In this document: piece by piece, positions 6,143 through 9,692 of the stretch
Layout: every line of letters begins with the position of its first letter
Position numbering within the stretch: position 1 is the first letter of the stretch
Source of the DNA: Candidatus Omnitrophota bacterium
GTDB taxonomy: Bacteria > Omnitrophota > Gorgyraeia > Aquiviventales > Aquiviventaceae
DNA length: 9,692 bases
NCBI GenBank assembly: GCA_020057015.1
Contig: JAGVGS010000136.1
Coordinates: forward strand, 1 to 9,692
Reading direction: 5' to 3'
The notes under the pieces: model-generated
Databases searched by the model: none
What the model was told of the DNA's origin: nothing
The model's input: the letters and a program-made list of their open reading frames with translations, nothing else
Position numbers and translations under genes: made by a program

Positions 6143-7047
6143 GCGCCGGGCTCGAACGTCCGCTCCAGCAAAAGATTGTTGGCCACGTTATCCCAGGTTT
6201 CCACGTGCAAACGCGCGCCGCTGAGCGTCACGGACGCCTGGGCGATGATACGCACCGGGGTGTGGGCCGCCACGACCAGCGGCACCTGGCCCATAGTCGA
6301 CCGTAGGCCCGGCACCTCGCTTTTCAGCGTGCAGACATGCGGCCCCGGAGCCACGCGGAACACCTTGCGCTCGCCCGGACGCACCACCTCGGTTTGCGCG
6401 CCGTCATCCCACGTCACCTGCAGCGTCAGCATCCCACCGAATTCTTGCGTAAACTCCACCACGACCGGCACGTCGGCTGGCGGCAACTGCAGCAGCGATG
6501 CGGCGGCCGGGGGCTCGGACAGCGCTGTCGGCGGCATCGCCACCAGGGGCAGCGGCTCTATGGCCGGCACCACCGGGGCGTGGGGCGGCATCGCGATGTG
6601 CGATGCGGCAGGCCAGCCCTGCGTCGGATTCAACGCCAGCACCGTACGCCGGCGCTCCAAGCGCAGAATAAGCGCGATGATATCCGCCACCCGATACTTC
6701 TTAGGCAGCCCCAGACGAATGGCTTGCTCTTGTCCTTCGGCCAGCGCCACCGGGTAATTGAAGAAATCGAGCTTGTTGAGCGGCTCGAGCGATCCATCCT
6801 TGAGTTGGGCGATATACTCATCGCTGACAAAGCTCATTTCGAGGGGCTTGAGCGTGTGATTGCGCAACCGTACTGTCAGCCGCTCTTCGCCCAACTCCCT
6901 GGAGGATTGCGCCTCGGCCCAGAGGGTGCCTGGTCCGGAATGGAACTTCACCACCTGGGGATTGGACGTGGCACAGCTTGCCGTGGCTCCACCGAGGACC
7001 GCCAGGAGCAGCCACCCCCCTGCCGATGAATGAAAAGCGCGGCTCAT
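6139..7047 (-). CDS. Two-domain lipoprotein-like exported protein, unknown function
   Basis: A 302-aa protein I cannot place in a family. A signal peptide (residues 1-24) ends at Cys25 in TASC, a non-ideal lipobox, so it is probably but not surely a lipoprotein. Residues 28-140 form one domain with mixed charge. Residues 140-195 are a Pro/Ala-rich linker (many PP pairs). Residues 196-302 form a second beta-rich domain (TLQVTWDDG, RKVFRVAPGPHVCTL, ARLHVETWDN). The layout suits a periplasmic protein with a surface anchor, a spacer and a binding domain. The start ATG at 7047 overlaps the stop of a degraded chelatase gene as ATGA, and its stop overlaps the histidine kinase start the same way. The tight coupling suggests that it works with the kinase, perhaps as ligand-sensing partner; this is inference from context. 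Confidence 0.85.
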   Translation of the reverse strand: MSRAFHSSAGGWLLLAVLGGATASCATSNPQVVKFHSGPGTLWAEAQSSRELGEERLTVRLRNHTLKPLEMSFVSDEYIAQLKDGSLEPLNKLDFFNYPVALAEGQEQAIRLGLPKKYRVADIIALILRLERRRTVLALNPTQGWPAASHIAMPPHAPVVPAIEPLPLVAMPPTALSEPPAAASLLQLPPADVPVVVEFTQEFGGMLTLQVTWDDGAQTEVVRPGERKVFRVAPGPHVCTLKSEVPGLRSTMGQVPLVVAAHTPVRIIAQASVTLSGARLHVETWDNVANNLLLERTFEPGA

Positions 7048-7294
7048 GCGCCTGCGGCGGCCAGCGCCTGGGAAATATCGATCTCAGAGTGCACGCCCCC
7101 GGGGGTCAGCATCGAAGGAATCACCATGAGGCGCCGAGCGCCCTGAGAGGCCAGGCCGGCGATGGCTTCGGGAATCGAAGGGCGACAAAACTCATTTCAC
7201 CTACCCATTCCATGGGCGAGTCAAGCGCCGGCGCCCCATGTCCAACTAACAGGACCGCAAGAGGTTCGCTTGCAGGGGACGTGCCGCCAGCCAT
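7044..7294 (-). pseudogene. CbiX-type sirohydrochlorin chelatase-like gene, frameshifted and shortened
   Basis: Two fragments of one family in different frames. From the ATG at 7294, 33 codons read AVLLVGHGAPALDSPMEWVGE, the N-terminal metal-chelatase start with the HG motif. After about 7196 the similarity continues in another frame for 50 codons: NEFCRPSIPEAIAGLASQ, then MVIPSMLTPGGVHSEIDI, ending in TGA at 7044-7046. The first frame, if read through, ends at 7121 after unrelated residues. As I recall the family, about 60 residues should separate the two blocks and more sequence should follow DI, so an internal deletion with frameshift and a 3' loss are likely. CbiX proteins insert metal into tetrapyrroles. 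The gene follows crcB by eight bases and its stop still overlaps the lipoprotein start, so it may now act only as a translated leader. A sequencing or assembly error is the alternative. Confidence 0.72.
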
Positions 7295-7302
7295 CACGCG
7301 GG

Positions 7303-7680
7303 CTATTGTACCAGGTTTCCAAGGCGCGTGCCGAGCCAGAAGACGACAAACCCTACCAGGGTGGTGCCCGCCACGTTGACCCCTGCGAGCCAAGCTTGTC
7401 CCTCCCGCAGCAGCCGCCATGATTCATAGATCAGGGCGGAAAATGTCGTGAACGCACCTAAAAACCCGATGACCAGGAGCAAGCGCACCTCAGGCGCGAG
7501 GAGGTGGCGCCTTTCTTCGAAGCCTGCCAGACACCCGATCAAGAAACAGCCTACGCTATTCACCGCCAGGGTCCCATAGGGGAAATCGGCGCCGGTGCGC
7601 GCATAGACCGCGCTGGCCAAGCCATAGCGCGCCAGGGTGCCGGCGATGCCGCCGAGGGTCAAATACCACCACTTGTTCAC
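7303..7680 (-). CDS. crcB: Fluoride exporter CrcB/FluC
   Basis: A 125-aa membrane protein of the FluC fluoride channel family, which lets fluoride leave the cell as an antiparallel dimer. It has four hydrophobic segments and the family signatures GGIAGTLARY (10-19), YGTLAVNSVGCFLIG (35-49) with the conserved Asn41, and GFLGAFTTFSAL (72-83) with the pore Phe and Ser/Thr residues. I chose the GTG at 7680 because it overlaps the previous stop as GTGA, has a G-rich ribosome binding site seven bases upstream and gives the usual N-terminus; a GTG at 7695 would add five residues. A single copy is seen, so the dimer would be a homodimer with dual topology. No fluoride riboswitch fits upstream, since the gene sits inside the operon. 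Confidence 0.96.
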   Translation of the reverse strand: MNKWWYLTLGGIAGTLARYGLASAVYARTGADFPYGTLAVNSVGCFLIGCLAGFEERRHLLAPEVRLLLVIGFLGAFTTFSALIYESWRLLREGQAWLAGVNVAGTTLVGFVVFWLGTRLGNLVQ

Positions 7681-8408
7681 CGTCCGGCCCCCCACCGCAC
7701 CAGCGCCGAGACGAATTGCACATATTTGTCGCCAACCTCCACCTGGATGCGGCTATTGACCGGCAGGACGAGATGACGGCTGCCCCAGTCCACCAACCCG
7801 CCGCACCAGTGGGGGGCCAGATCTGTGGCCAGGGCCGCGATGCGGCGCCCTGGCCGGTCATCAATGATCAGCAGCGGATGCCGGCGCTGCTCGAGGCGCA
7901 CGCCGCCGCCCTGCGCGAGGATGCGCCTGGCACTGAGCAGCACGCGGCTGTGCGTGGTGGGCCGCACTTCGTTGAGGCCGCAGATGGCCGGCGGCTGCAG
8001 GAACGACAGCCCCTGGAACATCCGATGCGGCTGCTCGAGGGTGATCAGCGCACTGCCGGGAAAATTGACCCGGTCATCGCGAGCGAGGCAGCGCACCGGC
8101 AGCAGTTGCTCGATGATCGAGCCACGCCACTGCCCAAAGGGCCCGGCAAATGAACCCCAGCCGCCCACCATCAAGAGGCCGGTGCCTTGAGCCACGTGGG
8201 CGGCAATCAACCGCTCGGTGGCCGCCGGGACATGCCGCCGGCTCATATCGCTGAGGATGACCACCTCGGGTGCGGGCTGCAGATGCCGCGGGGTCAGCAA
8301 GCGCCCCGGGGGCACATGCGTGACGCGCGCGCGCAAGCGCTTGAGCACCGCCAGCAGGTAGTTGGCTGGGCCCCCGGCCGGGCTATCCCCTGCATAGACA
8401 ATGCGCAT
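7677..8408 (-). CDS. Glutamine amidotransferase-like protein (ThuA/GATase1-like fold), apparently without catalytic Cys
   Basis: A 243-aa cytoplasmic protein resembling the putative glutamine amidotransferase group (GATase1-like, Pfam PF07090, from memory). The N-terminal MRIVYAGDSPAGGPANYL and EVVILSDMSRRHVP (48-61) fit the flavodoxin-like core. GLLMVGGWGSFAGP (77-90) lies where class I amidotransferases carry the nucleophile Cys, but here Gly and Trp fill the elbow. RRIAALATDLAPHWCGGLVDWG (188-209) matches the conserved C-terminal block of this group. Without the Cys, glutamine hydrolysis is unlikely, and a binding or other hydrolytic role is possible. The ATG at 8408 follows the TatD stop by 12 nt, with GGAG overlapping that stop. 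Its end overlaps crcB as GTGA. Substrate unknown. Confidence 0.85.
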   Translation of the reverse strand: MRIVYAGDSPAGGPANYLLAVLKRLRARVTHVPPGRLLTPRHLQPAPEVVILSDMSRRHVPAATERLIAAHVAQGTGLLMVGGWGSFAGPFGQWRGSIIEQLLPVRCLARDDRVNFPGSALITLEQPHRMFQGLSFLQPPAICGLNEVRPTTHSRVLLSARRILAQGGGVRLEQRRHPLLIIDDRPGRRIAALATDLAPHWCGGLVDWGSRHLVLPVNSRIQVEVGDKYVQFVSALVRWGAGR

Positions 8409-8420
8409 CAGGCCCTGCTC

Positions 8421-9215
8421 CTACGCGCCAGGCATCACGGCAGGCAAGCGCAAGAGCGCGCAGGCGTTGCGCGTCGTCACCCGTGCGACGTGCTCCACGG
8501 TGGCCCCGCGCAGGTTCGCCACCCAAGCGGCCGTATGAGTGACGAAGGCCGGCTCATTCTGCTGCCCCCGCACCGGCTGCGGGGCCAGAAACGGCGCATC
8601 GGTTTCGAGCAGGAGCCTCTCATCCGGCACGAGCGGCACCAAGGCATGGAGGGCCTTGGCATTGGGAAAGGTCACGTTGCCGGCGAAGGAGATGTGCAAG
8701 CCTAAGGCCAGCGCCTCTTGGATAAATTCGGCCGGCCCTGAAGCGCAATGGATAATGCCCTGCCACGCGCCCGCGATGTGGCGGAGTGCCTCGAGCAGCG
8801 GCGCATGCGCCTGGCGGCAATGGAGGAGGACCGGCAAGTGGCAGCGCCGGGCGATGGCCAGGCAGCCTTGCAGCACGGCCTGTTGCTTCTCCAAGGGCAC
8901 CGTCTGGCGGTACTGGTCGAGCCCGACCTCGCCGATCGCGACCACACCTGGTTGAGCCGCCCACTGCTCCAGCGTGGCGAGATCGGCGGCGGTCGTCTCG
9001 GCGCAGTCGTTCGGGTGGATGCCGATGGCGGCCCGCAGCTGCTGCGGGAAGCGCTGGGCCAGAATGATATTCGCCCGGCTGCGCTCGAGGGAGGTGCCGA
9101 TCGTGACGCACTGCTGCACGCCGGCGGCCGCGGCGCGCTGCAGCACCGCCGCCACATCGTCACTCAGCGGCGGGTAATCCAGGTGACAGTGGGTATCGAC
9201 CAGCGCCCCAGCCAT
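8421..9215 (-). CDS. TatD family metal-dependent hydrolase/deoxyribonuclease
   Basis: A 264-aa TIM-barrel hydrolase of the TatD family, whose members are 3'-5' exonucleases or metal-dependent hydrolases acting in the cytoplasm. Metal-binding motifs are visible: His9 and His11 in DTHCHLD, IGIHPN (65-69), Glu96 in IGEVGLD, His132 in LHCR, His156 in HCASG and Asp206 in ETDAPFLAP. The family more often reads HCFSG, a minor change. Length is typical. The start is uncertain: ATG at 9215 or GTG at 9221, which directly follows the STI1-like stop. A 9-base direct repeat (GCCATGCCC on the plus strand at 9211 and 9227) lies around both. No strong ribosome binding site favours either. The family assignment is firm; whether it is the house-keeping DNase is not shown. 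Confidence 0.95.
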   Translation of the reverse strand: MAGALVDTHCHLDYPPLSDDVAAVLQRAAAAGVQQCVTIGTSLERSRANIILAQRFPQQLRAAIGIHPNDCAETTAADLATLEQWAAQPGVVAIGEVGLDQYRQTVPLEKQQAVLQGCLAIARRCHLPVLLHCRQAHAPLLEALRHIAGAWQGIIHCASGPAEFIQEALALGLHISFAGNVTFPNAKALHALVPLVPDERLLLETDAPFLAPQPVRGQQNEPAFVTHTAAWVANLRGATVEHVARVTTRNACALLRLPAVMPGA

Positions 9216-9221
9216 GCCCAC

Positions 9222-9482
9222 TTAGGCCATGCCCCCCAGGAGCGCTTGGGGGTCGATCTTCGCCAGCAGCGGGGCCACGTCAGGATCGCGCAGCAACTCG
9301 GCCAGCTGCGGGTGGCTCATGATCTTGGAGGGATCTTTCGACTTCACAGCCTCTTGGAAGGCCGGGTCGCGGAAGAGCGTTTGCACTTTCGGATGGCTGA
9401 GGAGAGCGCGGAAATGCTCGTCCTTCATGAGGGTTTGCATCGTCTGGAACTGCTTCATCATCTCGCCCATCTTGCCGAACAT
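9222..9482 (-). CDS. Small STI1/DP-domain-like protein
   Basis: An 86-aa Met- and Gln-rich helical protein. The start MFGKMGEMMKQFQTMQTLMK is amphipathic. Then come repeated short units with HP and DP pairs: LLSHPKVQTLFRDPAFQEAV (28-47), SHPQLAELLRDPDVAPLLAK (56-75) and IDPQALL (76-82). This resembles the STI1 (DP) domain of eukaryotic Hop/Sti1 and ubiquilin, which binds hydrophobic segments. Similar stand-alone versions are, from memory, seen in some candidate-phylum bacteria. The ATG at 9482 is chosen; the TTG two codons earlier (9488) is an alternative. No ribosome binding site is visible upstream, but a TGCTATTCT sits so that transcription could start at the ATG itself. A chaperone-like or membrane-protein-binding role is inferred. 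TatD follows directly. Confidence 0.82.
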   Translation of the reverse strand: MFGKMGEMMKQFQTMQTLMKDEHFRALLSHPKVQTLFRDPAFQEAVKSKDPSKIMSHPQLAELLRDPDVAPLLAKIDPQALLGGMA

Positions 9483-9488
9483 GCACAA

Positions 9489-9497
9489 AGAATAGCA
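9489..9497 (-). promoter_or_regulatory. Possible extended -10 promoter for a leaderless transcript
   Basis: On the minus strand TGCTATTCT matches an extended -10 element (TGn then TATTCT). Counting seven bases on from its last T gives position 9482, the A of the STI1-like start codon. No convincing -35 box is found at 16-18 bases upstream (CACAAG at 17). No Shine-Dalgarno sequence precedes the start codon, which fits leaderless translation. This rests on one short match. Confidence 0.35.
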
Positions 9498-9560
9498 CGT
9501 CAGGTCAAGCGCTTGTGGAACTTCTTGACGCTTAGACCCATGACGAGCGCCGCCGCCTCG

Positions 9561-9600
9561 CCTGATCGCCGGCTGATGCCCTGCTCAGCGGCAGATCAGG
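9561..9600 (-). terminator. Imperfect hairpin at the end of the response regulator gene
   Basis: CCTGATC (9561-9567) pairs with GATCAGG (9594-9600). Inside this, GCCGGCTGA pairs with TCAGCGGC with one bulged G, leaving an eight-base loop. The response regulator stop (9596-9598) lies in the stem. No T-run follows on the transcribed strand, so this is either a Rho-assisted or stalling terminator or a 3' mRNA-stabilising hairpin separating the regulator from the downstream genes. The remaining gap to 9498 shows nothing further. Confidence 0.45.
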
Positions 9601-9692
9601 CAGAGGGGGTCTGGGACTGCTCGTGGCGCGCCAGGCAGATGGCGATGCGCTCTTTCAGTTCAGCCGGCTCGAAGGGCTTGACGATGTAGTCA
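9596..9692 (-). CDS. Response regulator receiver domain, C-terminal end (cut by window edge)
   Basis: The last 31 codons of a gene entering from the right edge. The peptide begins DYIVKPFEPAELKERIAI: the Lys-Pro pair after DYIV is the conserved Lys of receiver domains, followed by the last helix. The protein ends 26 residues after that Lys (tail HEQSQTPSA), so there is no room for a DNA-binding output domain after this receiver. It would be a CheY/Spo0F-type single-domain regulator, or one whose other domains lie upstream of the receiver, outside the window. The phosphorylated Asp is also outside. The gene runs in the same direction as the histidine kinase about 3.5 kb downstream, a possible partner, though hairpin and gap suggest a separate transcript. 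Confidence 0.85.
   Translation of the reverse strand, partial: DYIVKPFEPAELKERIAICLARHEQSQTPSA

Noticed and set aside
5447..6757. Long plus-strand open frame of 436 codons
   Set aside because: It lies antisense to the histidine kinase and lipoprotein genes, has His/Arg/Gln-rich composition typical of the reverse strand of GC-rich genes, and shows no family motif.
9503..9508. TTGACC as a -35 box
   Set aside because: It is only eight bases from the TATTCT element, too close for a normal promoter, and nothing like a -10 lies 17 bases downstream.
8748..9689. Plus-strand open frame of 313 codons
   Set aside because: Antisense to TatD, the STI1-like gene and the response regulator end, all of which have clear motifs; it crosses their junctions and has no recognisable domain.
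1..9692. CRISPR array, transposon, phage or tRNA genes
   Set aside because: I found no repeat-spacer pattern, transposase motif, terminal inverted repeat pair or cloverleaf; the window is almost fully filled by co-directional protein genes.

Overview
The window is GC-rich bacterial chromosome, and every gene I can support lies on the minus strand. Transcription therefore runs from high to low coordinates through 17 intact, partial or broken genes. Most junctions are overlaps (ATGA, GTGA, TGATG or a 26-nt overlap) or gaps under 35 nt, so the stretch reads as one or two long operons. Lipoprotein-like and Sec signal peptides, a periplasm-type Cu/Zn superoxide dismutase and UppP suggest a Gram-negative cell. 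A stand-alone CxxC-x17-CxxC protein and a tiny STI1/DP-type protein are, from memory, the kind of small proteins seen in uncultivated candidate phyla such as Omnitrophota. That placement is a guess, and no rRNA or phylogenetic marker is present to fix it.

In transcription order, the right end holds the last 31 codons of a receiver-domain response regulator, which ends in an imperfect hairpin. A 113-nt intergenic gap follows, with a possible extended -10 promoter set so that transcription could begin at the start codon. Next come an 86-aa STI1/DP-like protein, a TatD-type metal-dependent hydrolase, a glutamine-amidotransferase-like protein and the fluoride channel CrcB/FluC. A broken CbiX-type chelatase gene (frameshifted, internally deleted, shortened at the 3' end) comes next. 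Its stop overlaps the start of a lipoprotein-like protein, whose stop in turn overlaps the start of a membrane histidine kinase with almost no periplasmic loop.

The left half combines purine salvage, envelope and redox genes: an exported thioredoxin-fold redoxin, a purine nucleoside phosphorylase with an altered base pocket, a zinc-ribbon protein, undecaprenyl-diphosphatase UppP (apparently starting at a non-standard codon), adenine phosphoribosyltransferase, an exported coiled-coil protein, an unrecognised 36-aa Lys-rich protein ending in a Cys cluster, thioredoxin reductase, Cu/Zn superoxide dismutase, and the first 43 codons of a thioredoxin-type arsenate reductase/low-molecular-weight phosphatase.

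Three functional threads can be drawn. The first is redox and metal or anion stress (redoxin, Cys-cluster peptide, TrxB, SodC, ArsC-like, FluC). The second is purine salvage, in which a phosphorylase with a methylthioadenosine-phosphorylase-like Asp may release adenine for Apt. The third is a signalling set (lipoprotein, sensor-poor histidine kinase, single-domain response regulator). I see no phage, transposon, CRISPR array, rRNA or tRNA. The best leads for new biology are the Cys-cluster small protein, the lipoprotein/kinase pair, the STI1-like protein and the altered phosphorylase. None amounts to a clearly new defence or mobile system.
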